A stretch of DNA of 64,000 nucleotides from Glandiceps talaboti (taxonomy: Eukaryota; Hemichordata; Enteropneusta; Spengelidae): the NCBI RefSeq assembly GCF_964340395.1, contig NC_135560.1, positions 22,659,175 through 22,723,174 of the forward strand, given 5' to 3'. A model generated the notes under the pieces. It did no database searches. It was given only the letters and a program-made list of their open reading frames with translations, and was not told the origin of the DNA. Positions 19,729 to 33,308 of this stretch are shown here, piece after piece. Each line of letters begins with the position of its first letter. Position 1 is the first letter of the stretch. The position numbers were made by a program, and so were the translations under genes.

Positions 19729-22700
19729 CTATATTCACTTTGTTTCACAACCTTCATGGTAATGGCCAAATGGCAGCCATATTGGTCATAAAATTCACAT
19801 TATGAATTAGTTGAAATGTTGTGGACCATGTCTTCTATGAAGACTTGTTTTGTCTGTTATCACTTAGTAATCAAAATGTTGGCAGATAGTCATTAAACTC
19901 ATATTTGAAGACTTGTTTGTGAAGTACATGTATTGCACTCCTTGTTATAAATACTTAGTAGCATTTCGGTGTTAAATAGAGACACAATAATTGTCCAAAT
20001 TGCTCAGCATTTGAGGGTTTTAGGCAACAAAAATTAATGATACTTTAAAACAAGAGCAATCTTAGCAAATAATGTGTGCATCTCAAACACTATATGTGAA
20101 GCATTTATGACATTTTGGAGCATTAAAGGGTTATAATTTTTTGTTAGTGCTGCTCCTAACAATCTTAGTGAGCCCCTGATACTAAATGGATGCAATAAAT
20201 AAATAATTGGGTTTTTCTCCTGGTTTTCTTGTATAGAATGTGCAAAGTTGGGGCACTGCACATGACATTTATATTTTGACAGGAACTTGTAGACTGTTCA
20301 TGAGATCTGACCAAGTTTGAGGCTCAAAGATGTTGAATAGTTTGCAATTGAAATAGTTGAGTAAAGTACCTTTGGTAGTAGTGATTTAAATGAAATTGGG
20401 CAACGCATGACATGTTCATAAATAGATAAATAGTGAGAACTCACTTCCTTGGCAGGTACCTATTGGGGCAAAATGACTCAAGGCTGAGAGGGCAGTATTT
20501 TGGTTTTCAGTAACTTTCAATTTTGACATGAGGACAATATTTCTCTTCAGTATTTGGTAATAAATCATTTTTGAGTTTTAGCTGAGAGGGCGATATTTGA
20601 CTTCAAATTACCCAAGACTGAGAAGGCAGTATTTTGGTAAATCATTTCTAACTTTGAGATGAGAGGGCGATATTTTGACTACAAACCATTAGGCAGGAAG
20701 TATAGACACACACAATACAAAAGAATATATCCCAAACCTTATGTCAACTTTATTAACACTTGAAAATTTTACAAAGCAAAGATACCAGTGTATAAGAAAT
20801 GACATATTTACTGTAAATCAATTATTGCTGGGCTTGAAAGAGAATGTTTACGAGGAATAAAAATCTTTGGAAGGTGGAACCACTTGGTGGTATTGTGAAA
20901 ATAGATCTTGGGAAATTAACTAATTAGAAAGGAGAGAAGTATAGCACCTATGAATAACACAATACCGAGTATAAAGAAATAAAAATTCATTGAAAACTGT
21001 TGAACATACAGCCCTAGTATAGAATAAAGCTATGTATGAAAACCTACCGTGTGAAAATAAAACATACAGCCAAATTTTGATCTCATTTCAAAACCAAAAT
21101 TTCAAGCTTTTAAGTAATGAAAAATCAATTTACTGAAACAAATGGAGATGACACCTTCAAGAAACACAACAAACTGAAAGATTACATTTATGTTGATTTG
21201 CAGCGGAAAGCAGACCTCAGAAATATACATCATGTACAAGTAGCATTACCACAATGAATACTGAGAGAGAAATGTGGATAAATTGAGACCACACTGTCTG
21301 TTTTACAGTGCACAATGATAATAACATTAAATGATAGCATGAATTCTCACATTTGCTATAGGTTAGCTGGGTTTTTTCAGTAACTGAATTTTTGTGTACA
21401 TTTCCTGTGATAATTTGTATTTTGTGTGTAACATCTGTAGTTTTGAAACATCACTGTTTCTAATCAAAACATGAATACTACTGTGTAAAGTGATAGTGTT
21501 TTCAAAGTAACACATGTCTGTGCAGGAATAATACACTTTTACTTCAGCAGTTTTTATAATTTGCCATATGTAATGAAACCAGTATTATTAATCCAATAAG
21601 ACTGTAAAGAAACAACATATTAGTCTTATTTCACCAACCTAAAAAATTCAAATAAAAAATCCAGCAAAATATCGGAAATTGGACTGTTTATACAAAAGAT
21701 TCATATTTGTATCATAGCTAGGGAGTTTGGGTTACATTTAGGTATGGGAGAGAATATGATTAAACCCCCTAACTTAGCCCCAATTTTTATTGGCGACCAC
21801 GAATGGCTACCGTTCTACATTTGCCCTAAATAAAATATTGGGAAAAGATCAAATTATACAACAGTGCACGAAGTGTACAAAATCTGATAAGAACAGAGTA
21901 GATTGCATTGATTAACCAGTGTATTCATAATTAATGAAGTCCAAATTGTATGTGTGTATGATCCATGAACAGACTTTAACAGACAGAAATATTTCATTTT
22001 TATTGTCAACAGTGTAAAACATCAAAATGACGTCAAATATTTGATGTTCAGACTGTAAAACAAAAGTAGGGTCAGACAGTTCAGTCGTAATGTACAGCTC
22101 TATTTACATGATTGTATTTGCTGGTAGGAAACTGCTGTAATATTTTAAACTCCTCAATACCACAGTGACATCTGACTGTATATACCGAAACATTCTAAAA
22201 AAAGCCAGGCCATATTTTTCTGCTGATGCAATGAAAAATAGAACGCTGGTTTCATAATCAATATGGTCTATTTATGGTGCATGTTGGATGATGCTGCAAA
22301 GAAGCCTGTGATTTTAAGACAATTTGACAGGAAATGCTATGATTTGTCACCTGTAATGGTACAGGATAGTAACGCTAGTATAATTCATTGAAACATTGAA
22401 TACTGCTACTGTTACCAATGGCACTGTAAAAACCCACATTGAACACTGCATCAAAGCTCTCAGCAAGCTAACCTGGTGTGTAGAGCATCAAAACAAACCA
22501 TTTCCCCAATTGAAATTGCATAATACCATTGCAGTTTGTTATACACTACAAACACATACAATATTAACACTTACCCCCCTGTACTAAGACTCACCCATTC
22601 AGCAATATAAAAATAAAACTACAAAAGTGAGAAAATTCTACAAGCTTCTTGAATAAATAAATACCAAAACATATTGAGATGTTATGTTGTGTTACATACA

Positions 22701-23743
22701 TAGTGTGTCACTTTCAAGAAACAAGAAAAGCCACATTTGTACATATATTATTATACAAATTGCACTATTTGTCAAAAAGAAGTTTGAAGCTATACATAAT
22801 GAATATCAATACAACATACTAAACCAGAAAAAACCTGAATTTGGTGTATTTTTGTTCTATTCTCATAGAACGATAAATAAGCACATATCCTGGCATAAAT
22901 GTGCAATTTTGGGTGAAGGTGGAAAGTAACATTAAACAAACAAACAAACAAACAAACCTGTTTATATCTTAAAAGGATCTTTTAAGTACTATAAATAACA
23001 ATTCACCTAGCTTTGATTTGGTCTCAGTGCAAACTACATTCTCTTTCTTTGAAAGTGAGAATATTTTTTCTTTAATTTTTTCCAATTTTTTTATTTTTTA
23101 TTTTTAACTTGATATTTTATTCAAATTCATTTCAGCAAGTTGTATCACTGTGGAAGAACTTCTGAGAGAACAATGAAACTCCTTGAAATGTGATCAAGGT
23201 TTTTTGTTGTAAAATTGAGAAGACTTCTGTAATCATTTCATTGCTATATTACCTATAATGGTTGGGGAGGGAGATGTGAAATGAAGTACCTGCATGTTGG
23301 TGTTGTTTCTATAAATTTCAGCCTAACATTTGAGAAATATCTCATTACACAATAATCAAAGAGTTGAATGAACTTTGTTTTCAGGAGAGAAAAAAGCTAG
23401 AACTATGTAATGACGAAAATGAATATGGTAAATATGAAGGACACTGGACCCAGTTATCCATTGATATCAGTTTTTCACATATTAACACACTTGTCCACTA
23501 ACATCCTCAACCCTAATGTTAGTGGCGTCCTCCATTTGTTTTGGTCAGCAAAACAAACTACGGTCAAACTGGGCCAAGTGTTCTTCAGTTTTGACAGAAA
23601 GACAAGTTGAGATTGTACCATCTTCCATCTATGTACAAAACAGGTACTCTTTCAAATGAGCTTCAATGACTGTACTAGTTCACATGGACCTAAAGAGCTT
23701 TGATGATTACACTAAGACCACAGAGTCTGTAAGGTATGCTATA
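19729..23743. other. 4-kb noncoding segment, duplicated in block B
   Basis: No coding exon is convincing on either strand. It is nearly identical to 40289-40854 plus 45435-48895, so the copies are recent. Diverged internal repeats containing CTGAGAGGGC and ATATTTTG lie at about 20475-20690. A minus-strand AATAAA at 20754-20749 could end a minus-strand transcript whose long 3' UTR covers the segment. A short AAAC microsatellite lies at about 22935. Confidence 0.5.
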
Positions 23744-23935
23744 TTGGAGCATCCTCACACATTGGCCAATCATGTTGGAGCATCCTCGCACATTGGCTAA
23801 TCATGTTGGAGCATCCTCACACATTGGCCAATCATGTTCGAGCATCCTCACACATTGGCCAATATCATGATGGATCATCCTCACACATTGGCCAATAATG
23901 ACGGAGCATCCTCACACATTGGCCAATCATTCTGA
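23744..23935. repeat. 31-bp minisatellite, 6 units (block A)
   Basis: Unit GGAGCATCCTCACACATTGG plus CCAATCATGTT. The block B match is 48896-49084. Confidence 0.93.
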
Positions 23936-24035
23936 GGACAGAGTGACACAACAAATCTCACAGTCTAAGAACTTATACATTTCAATAGTGGTCAAACGGT
24001 GTGTTATGTTTAAACAGCATTGTCAATACAAACTA

Positions 24036-24712
24036 TACCAACAGTATTCTGTAATGTACTAATGACCAATACCAACTTGGTAGTATTCTGTAATGTATTA
24101 ATGACCAATACCAACTTGGTAGTATTCTGTAATGTATTAATGACCAATACCAACATGTTTAGTCTTCTGTAATGTACTAATGACCTGTACCAACTTGGTA
24201 GTATTCTGTAATGTACTAATGATCTATACCAACTTGGTAGTATTCTGTAATGTACTAATGATCTATACCAACTTGGTAGTATTCTGTAATGTACTAATGA
24301 CCTATACCAACTTGGTAGTATTCTATAATGTACTAATGACCTATACCAACTTGGTAGTCTTCTATAATGTATTAATGACCTATACCAACTAACTTGGTAG
24401 TATTCTGTAATGTACTAATGACCCATACCAACTTGGTAATATTCTGTAATGTACTAATGACCTATACCAACTTGGTAGTATTCTGTAATGTACTAATGAC
24501 CAATACCAACTTGGTAGTATTCTGTAATGTATTAATGACCAATACCAACTTGGTAGTATTCTGTAATGTATTAATGACCTATACCAACTTGGTAGTATTC
24601 TGTAATGTACTAATGACCTATACCAACTTGGTAGTATTCTGTAATGTACTAATGATCTATACCAACTAGGTAGTATTCTATACTGTACTAATGACCTATA
24701 CCAACTATCAAC
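24036..24712. repeat. 39-bp minisatellite, about 17 units (block A)
   Basis: Unit CCAACTTGGTAGTATTCTGT plus AATGTACTAATGACCTATA. Since 39 is 13 codons, frames stay open on both strands and give repeat peptides. I do not regard these as genes. Block B has about 13 units. Confidence 0.96.
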
Positions 24713-24792
24713 TACCAAACATACATACTTCAATTCATATACCGGTACTAATACAATAAATCCTGAAGTCAATTCCAATTGAATTCCAATGA

Positions 24793-25328
24793 CTTTAGTT
24801 GTGATACGATGCAATGATATCAACATTTCAGTTCATTAGTTCATTATGTAACACATACTTCAATGAGTTTAGTTGTGATAGGATAGAATGATATCAATAT
24901 TTCAGTTCATAATGTAACACACACTTCAATGAGTTTAGTTGTGATAGGATAGAATGATATCAAAATTTCAGTTCATAATGTAACACGTACTTCAATGAGT
25001 TTAGTTGTGATAGGATAGAATGATATCAAAATTTCAGTTCATTATGTAACACGTACTTCAATGAGTTTAGTTGTGATAGGATAGAATGATATCAAAATTT
25101 CAGTTCATAATGTAACACACACTTCAATGAGTTTAGTTGTGATAGGATAGAATGATATCAATATTTCATTTCATTATGTAACACGTACTTCAATGAGTTT
25201 AGTTGTGATAGGATAGAATGATATCAAAATTTCAGTTCATAATGTAACACACACTTCAATGAGTTTAGTTGTGATAGGATAGAATGATATCAATATTTCA
25301 GTTCATTATGTAACACATACTTCAATGA
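24793..25328. repeat. 66-bp minisatellite downstream of ST2, about 8 units
   Basis: Same family as 7388-8040. It ends about 150 bp from the ST2 stop codon. Confidence 0.95.
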
Positions 25329-25475
25329 ATTAAAAGTAAAAAATAGTGAATATTTATATCTTTTGTCCATCTACAGTGAAAGTATATTATTGTCCATCTT
25401 GCACCAGGGTTCATTGAAAGAACATTGCTATGCACTAAAATATTATTTTGTATGTAAAAGATAAATGAAATCAAA

Positions 25476-26303
25476 CTAGCGTAAACGACATTCATACAAT
25501 TGTTTATAACTTGGCATGCAATCCTGAATTGCAAGTTGAACCTCTTCAGGATAGACTGTGACATCAATATCATCTCCATTAGAAGGACTAGATGGGTGAA
25601 GGCCATCCCGTGACACAACTGCCCCATGCCATAATTCCACAGGACCAAATCTGGTCAATTCCTCCATGAACTTCTGTGAAATTTCTGGTTTCCAAGTGAG
25701 CATGCATTTGTTATAGGGAATACCGACTGCTTGGCAGTATTTCTGCATCATCATAGCCGGATTACGCTGTAAATCATCAGCATCCACTATGATGGGTTCA
25801 CATTCTATTTTCTCCTTCACAAGGTAGTTATACAAAGTCAACAAGGCCTTAATTCCAATCTCATCTGCATAGAATTTATCAAAATAAGGAAACCCTACAT
25901 CCTGGACTTTTTGAAAGCCCCTCATGAGAGAGGCTACTATTTTTGCTGGATGACGTATCAAGAATGAGTGATGGAATCCTTTAGGCATTTTATCAAAATG
26001 ATCACCAAGATATACAGCTATATCTTTGACAAATACTATCTTGGTGCTAGCTGGAAATACACCTTCTAGGATTGTTTTTGTTTGCTGGTAAGATACTCCT
26101 TGATGATATGGAAGGTGAGTAAAGCCATCACGCCTTTCCCCAATGAGTCCATAAGTTGCAGCTACAACGAATGGTTCATGAAAAGCCTCAACATTGGGCA
26201 AGTTTCGCATGCATCTTTCAAAAGCAGTACCTAAACATCTAGGACCCGTCCACAGGATGGCTTTCACGGGTGAAGACTGGTAGGTACTTGTTTCTATCTC
26301 CAT
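25476..26303 (-). CDS. Sulfotransferase-like protein ST2 (type 2), single exon
   Basis: 275 residues from MEIETSTYQSS. The frame stays open for 19 codons further upstream (Met at 26360), but MEIETST is the start shared with the other copies. The P-loop region is [20 protein letters not shown], with the canonical PR pair that ST1 lacks. The 3'-phosphate region is RHPAKIVAS. Residues up to about 150 are strongly diverged from ST1. From [16 protein letters not shown] to the C-terminus the protein is almost identical to ST1. The join falls near ADEIG. A broken type-1 5' end lies about 430 bp upstream. Confidence 0.82.
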   Translation of the reverse strand: MEIETSTYQSSPVKAILWTGPRCLGTAFERCMRNLPNVEAFHEPFVVAATYGLIGERRDGFTHLPYHQGVSYQQTKTILEGVFPASTKIVFVKDIAVYLGDHFDKMPKGFHHSFLIRHPAKIVASLMRGFQKVQDVGFPYFDKFYADEIGIKALLTLYNYLVKEKIECEPIIVDADDLQRNPAMMMQKYCQAVGIPYNKCMLTWKPEISQKFMEELTRFGPVELWHGAVVSRDGLHPSSPSNGDDIDVTVYPEEVQLAIQDCMPSYKQLYECRLR

Positions 26304-26728
26304 TGCGATATAATTGAATAAGTCAAAGAGTGTTGTGAAATACCCTGAAATGCAAAACAAAAAGTATGTTTTTGAAAATTACTATAATTACTATTAGAAT
26401 GGACACCGTACTGTGCATGCATTCCTGCATCTGTATTATGTCATTTCTCTAATAAACAATATTCAAATTCAATCAAACCTGGCACAGTGGTGACATATCA
26501 TATTGGAAGTCGCTTTGTTTTGTGACATATGCAAATTTGAGAAATCAATATTACTACAAGACTATAATACATAGACTCTATTAGAAAAGTTTCTTATCCT
26601 ACAATATCAGGTGCAAGCGTTCGTTTAAGACATTGACCTTTGACCTTGTCCTTTATCTTCACAATCAATTATAATCAAACCACTTCTTGCATATAAATAT
26701 AATTTGTTGCATTTATTTGATGGTACCA

Positions 26729-26981
26729 CTTTTTATGAATAAATTACTTCTGTCAATGCTGAAATCTTCTAATTTTGTTTTCACTTGCTTGTGTGAAGGT
26801 CCTCGCTTAGGTGGGATTGCTGTTAAGGCACCAAACCTCTCCTCAATGAGTCCAAAATATGCAGATTCAGTGAAAAAGTTTCTACATCAGGCAAATTTCG
26901 CATACATCTTTCAAAAGTTCTATAAGTTGACCATAGGAAGACTTTTACATGCAAAGCCTTGGTACTTGTTTCTATCTCCAT
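26729..26981 (-). pseudogene. Broken type-1 sulfotransferase N-terminus upstream of ST2
   Basis: Minus-strand sequence matching about the first 91 codons of ST1, from the ATG at 26981-26979 to the LFIK region. Deletions of about 11 and 12 bp and in-frame stops disable it. Upstream it continues into the type-1-like 5' flank and a 28-bp array. The C-terminal part is missing, and type-2 gene ST2 follows instead. Confidence 0.8.
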
Positions 26982-27246
26982 TGGTTACGATTACAAATTA
27001 AGTTTAAAGATGTTGCTACAATGTTACAAACATTTGACTGAAATATAAATGAAAGTACAGAAGCAAACATTAACCTCAGTTTAATAGCTTTGTAAATGTT
27101 ACATAAAAACATAAACATATGAGTTTTATAGTAAATTTACTTCCTCTTGAGTTTAAGATGAAACACATGAGAGCTAGCCACATACAGTACTGCAGTGGGG
27201 CACACATGCAGGTAGGTTGATTCGAACAAAAATATAGGAATCACTA

Positions 27247-27969
27247 AAAGTTACAGTGTACATACAATGTGTACAAGGCTACAGTGTACATACCATGTGT
27301 ACAAAGCTACAGTGTACATACCATGTGTACATAGGTTACAGTGTACATACCATGTGTACAAGATTACAGTGTATAAAAGGCTACTGTGTACATACCATGT
27401 GTACAAGGTTACAGTGTACATACCATGTGTACAAGGTTACAGTGTACATACCATGTATACAAGGTTACAGTGTACATACCATGTATACAAGGTTACAGTG
27501 TACATACCATGTGTACAAGGTTACAGTGTACACACCATGTGTACAAGGTTACAGTGTACATACCATGTGTACAAGGCTACAGTGTACATACCATGTGTAC
27601 AAGGTTACAGTGTACATACCATGTGTACAAGGTTACAGTGTACATACCATGTGGACAAGGTTACAGTGTACATACCATGTGTACAAGGTTACAGTGTGCA
27701 TACCATGTGTACAAGGTTACAGTGTACATACCATGTGTACAAGATTACAGTGCACATACCATGTGTACAAGGTTACAGTGTATAACATACCATGTGTACA
27801 AGGTTACAGTGTACATACCATGTGTACAAGGTTACAGTGTATATACCATGTGTACAAGGTTACAGTGTACATACCATGTGTACAAGGTTACAGTGTACAT
27901 ACCATGTGTACAAGGTTACAGTGTATATACCATGTGTACAAGGTTACAGTGTACATACCATGTGTACCT
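27247..27969. repeat. 28-bp minisatellite upstream of ST2, about 26 units
   Basis: Same family as 9300-9892, and the largest of the four arrays. Frames of up to about 259 codons run through it because the unit lacks stops. Confidence 0.96.
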
Positions 27970-28508
27970 AGTAGATGAACCTTGCGTTATAATTTTACTT
28001 CAGTTGGGAATAATTTGTGTAGTAATATCTACATGTTATCACTGTTTCTGTGGATTATTTGTAATCATCAAGACTCAATTTGTTTTTGTTTTTCAGACAG
28101 CCTGGAACTTGCAGTTATTGGATAGAAATTCCATATTAAGGAGCTCATCTTCCAACAGTGAATAAGTTGGAATAATATGTAAATGATGTAGAATATACAA
28201 TAAAATGAGATATAGTTTGGACTCTTTTTTGAGAGATCGAGAATGTGTGACTTGACTAGCTAGATGCATGAAACGTATGTGTACAAATGATGATGCAAGT
28301 GAAAAATGGGTTTACTTAGCTATTTATAGAACATTGACAATATTTGATTCTCACAGTTATACACACGATTCATAGTTGTATGAAAGGGATGAAAGGGATG
28401 AAACTTCCTATGCAAACCCAAATAAATCATAAACAACAAAATCAATCCCAAATACACATCTTATGATTGAATTTGAAAACAAAATTTAGTAATTACCTCA
28501 CAAATATT
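27970..28508 (+). other. Conserved segment after 28-bp array (block A)
   Basis: Match of 9893-10433. A TTTTTCAGACAG acceptor-like site lies at about 28090, and CAATAAAATGA at about 28199. No recognised protein. Confidence 0.3.
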
Positions 28509-30906
28509 ATTGACAACACCAAAGAAAAGTCGCAACTTAAAAGAGGTACGCTCAAAAGTCTACAAAATTTCTACCAATTTCACTAACATACAGGCAGATC
28601 TAGAGGACAAGCTCTTGACAACATCCGGGTCTTATTATACAGTGCTCAGTGCATCAAAGACGCCCGTGCACGGCTACAGGACTCGTGTATTTGAGTTATA
28701 ATTCCTTTTATGCATGTGTGTAGCTGTGTAAAAATCAACTCATTTGAACAATAGTACAAATGTGCTACCGTGCTAGTAACCATAGTGATTTGATTTCAAG
28801 ATTTGCCATGGTGTATGTCCAACCATGGAAGTATAACCCACGTGGGTTAACTTCCATGGTCCAACAGAGTGAACAGTTCAGTAGTGAGCACGAAATGTAG
28901 TAACCTATTTGACCTACAGCGGAGTGCACTAGTGGTGCCGATCACCAAGTGTATGGTGGACCATAGGAGGGTCTATGGGTAGACCACTGCAAGTTAGTGT
29001 TTAGTTTCGACACAAAAATAAGTATTCATAAAAGACGTTCACGAATTAAATATTCTACATTGTAGACGGTGTATTGACACACGTAAACTTAATCGCAATC
29101 ACAGGTCTGGTATAGCCTGACGAGACATATGAATATTGGGGTTAACAGAGTGTCGAACTCTTCGTAATTACGCGATTTATGTCGTAAAATCGGTATCACG
29201 TATTATTATTTATACAGATAGGTTTATCTGAAATATACTATTTATTCTAGCTGGATCGGTGTAATTACTTATTCTGAAATATTTTATGATAAGTATGAAC
29301 TACAAAACGTAGAACATCGGATGTCATCCGGCAAATCTAATTTAAAATCAACATCAGACAACGGCATGAAGTTTTATACACAGGGTTCGAACACCCCCAT
29401 GATATATATTCATATATATTAGCGAGTCAATAAATAAATTTCGTATTCAGAAAACCCATGAACGCATTTCTACTAGTAGTTGAATATTCGATACCGTTTG
29501 TGTATTTTGACACATCTACCCATCAAGTCGCAACTGACGTGCAAAAATACATGTCGAAATAGTTTATAATGATTTGTATGACTTTTCTATTTCAGCATAC
29601 CTTGAATAAAAATATCTTAACACTTACTGTATATACAATACAAAATGTGTAACGACTCGATCATACACAGCATTTCACGTTCATTTGACATTTCTAAGGG
29701 GAAAATGAATGTTCGATGTTCAAGGAACGGATTAAAAAAAATTGGTTACCTACCATGCAACGATATTGATGTATATTCGAATTCATTGAACTGTTTGACC
29801 CAACATATACTAAAATACAATATAATGGCGTGGTATACAGATTATCATATCCGCTCGTTACTATTAATGTTATTCTTAAGAAATACATAAAAAATACTTT
29901 ACTAGCAAATTATTCTCCCACTAATAATCGTTTTCTCCATTGTTTGATCACTTGCCTTCTTTTGTTATTCACGTTTTATTGTTTCAATTTGCAACGCTGC
30001 CCTTTGTATCTAAACTTGTCAAGTTGGTCTTGTTAAAGTGTTGGGTTAAAGACAATAGAAACCATTAAGTCCTGGATGGATTTAGATAAAAGATATTTTA
30101 ATTTCAACCTAAACTTGGCAAACGTGGTAATATGACCATAGGTATGCCGTTCTGTTTGAAACAAATGAAAGTAATCTGGTTTACAAAGGGGTAACAGTGA
30201 TTGGACAAGGTGTTTCATCTTATACAAAATTTAGTCCGGTTTTTTGTGCCGTTCATGATACTGTTTATTAATCTTTCCATGTCAACCTCCGTACTTCGAG
30301 AAAGGCATGCACCATGTACATGAACAATAACAATAAATATATTCAACTTTGGTCAAGCAACACTAGTGATCAGAGTATTCACACACATTTATGAATTTGG
30401 AAAAAAGGTTATTTTGAATTAGACGCAGTAACACATGATGCACAGGTCGTGAACTCTCCATGAAATGTGATATCCATGATTCCGTTATTTAGTTTAGTTT
30501 ACGATGTATGCAGTAGAAATCATCGATGTGAATTTAAAAGTGACATTTCTGTCAAACATAGGACGGGTATAAAAATGATATATTTGATCGTATCATCCCA
30601 AAACTCCCGAGTAGTAATTTAGTACTAGGACTCGCAATTAGTAGGACCCGTTGCGTGTACGTTTCACACGATTTTGAACAAGGTAATTTTCTAGCTGAAG
30701 ATATCGGGTTTTGAATGTGGCCTTGCTACATTGTGGTAAGAGATTTGCGCACTGGGCAAGGGGATACTTCGACATTCATATAGTACCACTTTGTTTCGTG
30801 ATTTTTACTAATCATGGCTTGTAAAGATTTGGTTGAGATGCTATCCAAAGGTAAACACAGTTTAGCCCGAAATGCCACACGTTTGCCCATCAGTGACACT
30901 TTTAAT
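28509..30906. repeat. 2.4-kb tandem unit U1'
   Basis: About 2398 bp, first of three units left of GTPBP3 copy B. It has the palindrome at 28824-28858 and no MITE. Its left-end frame is the most open version seen ([17 protein letters not shown]...). Confidence 0.92.
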
Positions 30907-33308
30907 ATTGACAACACCAAAGAAAAGTCGCAACTTAAATAAGGTACGCTCAAAAGTCTACAAAATTTCTGCCAATGTCACTAACATACAGGCAGATCTA
31001 GAGGACAAGCTCTTGACAACATCCGGGTCTTATTATACAGTGCTCAGTGCATACAAAGACACCCGTGCACGGCTACAGGACTGGTGTATTTGAGTTATAA
31101 TTCCTTTTATGCATGTGTGTAACTGTGTAAAAATCAACTTATTTGAACAATAGTACAAATGTGCTACCTTGCTAGTAACCATAGTGATTTGATTTCAAGA
31201 TTTGCCATGGTGTATGTCCAACCATGGAAGTATAACCCACGTGGGTTAACTTCCATGGTCCAACAGAGTGAACAGTTCAGTAGTGAGCACGAAATGTAGT
31301 GACCTATTTGACCTACAGCGGAGTGCACTAGTGGTGCCGATCACCAAGTGTATGTTGGACCATAGGAGGGTCTATGGGTAGACCACTGCAAGTTAGTGTT
31401 TAGTTTCGACACAAAAATAAGTATTCATAAAAGACGTTCAGGAATTAATATTCTACATTGTAGACGGTGTATTGACACACGTAAATTTAATCGCAATCAC
31501 AGGTCTGGTATAGCCTGAAGAGACATATGAATATTGGGGTTAACAGAGTGTCGAACTCTTCGTAATTACGCGATTTATGTCGTAAAATCGGTATCACGTA
31601 TTATTATTTATACAGATAAGTTTATCTGAAATATACTATTTATTCTAGCTGGATCGGTGTAATTACTTATTCTGAAATATTTTATGATAAGTAAGAACAA
31701 CAAAACGTAGAACATCGGATGTCATCCGGCAAATCTAATTTAAAATCAACATCAGACAACGGCATGAAGTTTTATACACAGGGTTCGAACACACCCATGA
31801 TATATATTCATATATATTAGCGAGTCAATAAATAAATTTCGTATTCAGAAAACACATGAACGCATTTCTACTAGTAGTTGAATATTCGATACCGTTTGTG
31901 TATTTTGACACATCTACCCATCAGGTCGCAACTGACGTGCAAAAATACATGTCGAAATAGTTTATAATGATTTGTATGACTTTTCTATTTCAGCATACCT
32001 TGAATAAAAATATCTTAACACTTACTGTATATAGTATACAATACAAAATGTGTAACGACCCGATCATACACAGCATTTCACGTTCATTTGACATTTCTAA
32101 GGGGAAAATGAATGTTCGATGTTCAAGGAACGGATAAAAAAAAATTGGTTACCTACCATGCAACGATATTGATGTATATTCGAATTCATTGAACTGTTTG
32201 ACCCAACATATACTAAAATACAATATAATGGCGTGGTATACAGATTATCATATCCGCTCGTTACTATTAATGTTATTCTTAAGAAATACATAAAAAATAC
32301 TTTACTAGCAAATTATTCTCCCACTAATAATCGTTTTCTCCATTGTTTGATCACTTGCCTTCTTTTGTTATTCACGTTTTATTGTTTCAATTTGCAACGC
32401 TGCCCTTTGTATCTAAACTTGTCAAGTTGGTTTTGTTAAAGTGTTGGGTTAAAGACAATAGAAACCATTAAGTCCTGGATGGATTTAGATAAAAGATATT
32501 TTAATTTCAACCTAAACTTGGCAAACGTGGTAATATGACCATAGGTATGCCGTTCTGTTTGAAACAAATGAAAGTAATCTGGTTTACAAAGGGGTAACAG
32601 TGATTGGACAAGGTGTTTCATCTTATACAAAATTTAGTCCGTTTTTTGTGCCGTTCATGATACTGTTTATTAATCTTTCCATGTCAACCTACGTACTTCG
32701 AGAAAGGCATGCACCATGTACATGAACAATAACAATAAATATATTCAACTTTGGTCAAGCAACACTAGTGATCAGAGTATTCACACACATTTATGAATTT
32801 GGAAAAAAGGTTATTTTGAATTAGACGCAGTAACACATGATGCACAGATCGTGAACTCTCCATGAAATGTGATATCCATGATTCCGTTATTTAGTTTAGT
32901 TTACGATGTATGCAGTAGAAATCATCGATGTGAATTTAAAAGTGACATTTCTGTCAAACATAGGACGGGTATAAAAATGATATATTTGATCGTATCATCC
33001 CAAAACTCCCGAGTAGTAATTTAGTACTAGGACTCGCAATTAGTAGGACCCGTTGCGTGTACGTTTCACACGATTTTGAACAAGGTAATTTTCTAGCTGA
33101 AGATATCGGGTTTTGAATGTGGCCTTGCTACATTGTGGTAAGAGATTTGCGCACTGGGCAAGGGGATACTTCGACATTCATATAGTACCACTTTGTTTCG
33201 TGATTTTTACTAATCATGGCTTGTAAAGATTTGGTTGAGATGCTATCCAAAGGTAAACACAGTTTAGCCCGAAATGCCACACGTTTGCCCATCAGTGACA
33301 CTTTTAAT
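30907..33308. repeat. 2.4-kb tandem unit U2'
   Basis: 2402 bp, nearly identical to U1'. The junctions read ...TTTTAAT/ATTGACAACACC at both ends. Palindrome at 31223-31257, no MITE. Confidence 0.95.

Noticed and set aside
22396-22929. Small plus-strand frames of 63 and 81 codons in the duplicated noncoding segment
   Set aside because: The 81-codon frame is disrupted by indels in block B (near 47870 and 47980). No splice signals or known domains.
24180-24826. Repeat peptides on both strands of the 39-bp arrays (also 49.4 kb)
   Set aside because: 39 bp is exactly 13 codons with no stop, so open frames on both strands are automatic.
9323-28165. Long cysteine/tyrosine-rich reading frames (up to about 259 codons) in the 28-bp arrays, here and at 51.9 and 57.9 kb
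   Set aside because: The 28-bp unit has no plus-strand stop, so all three frames stay open. The peptide just cycles [12 protein letters not shown] with no start context, exon signals or non-repeat domain.
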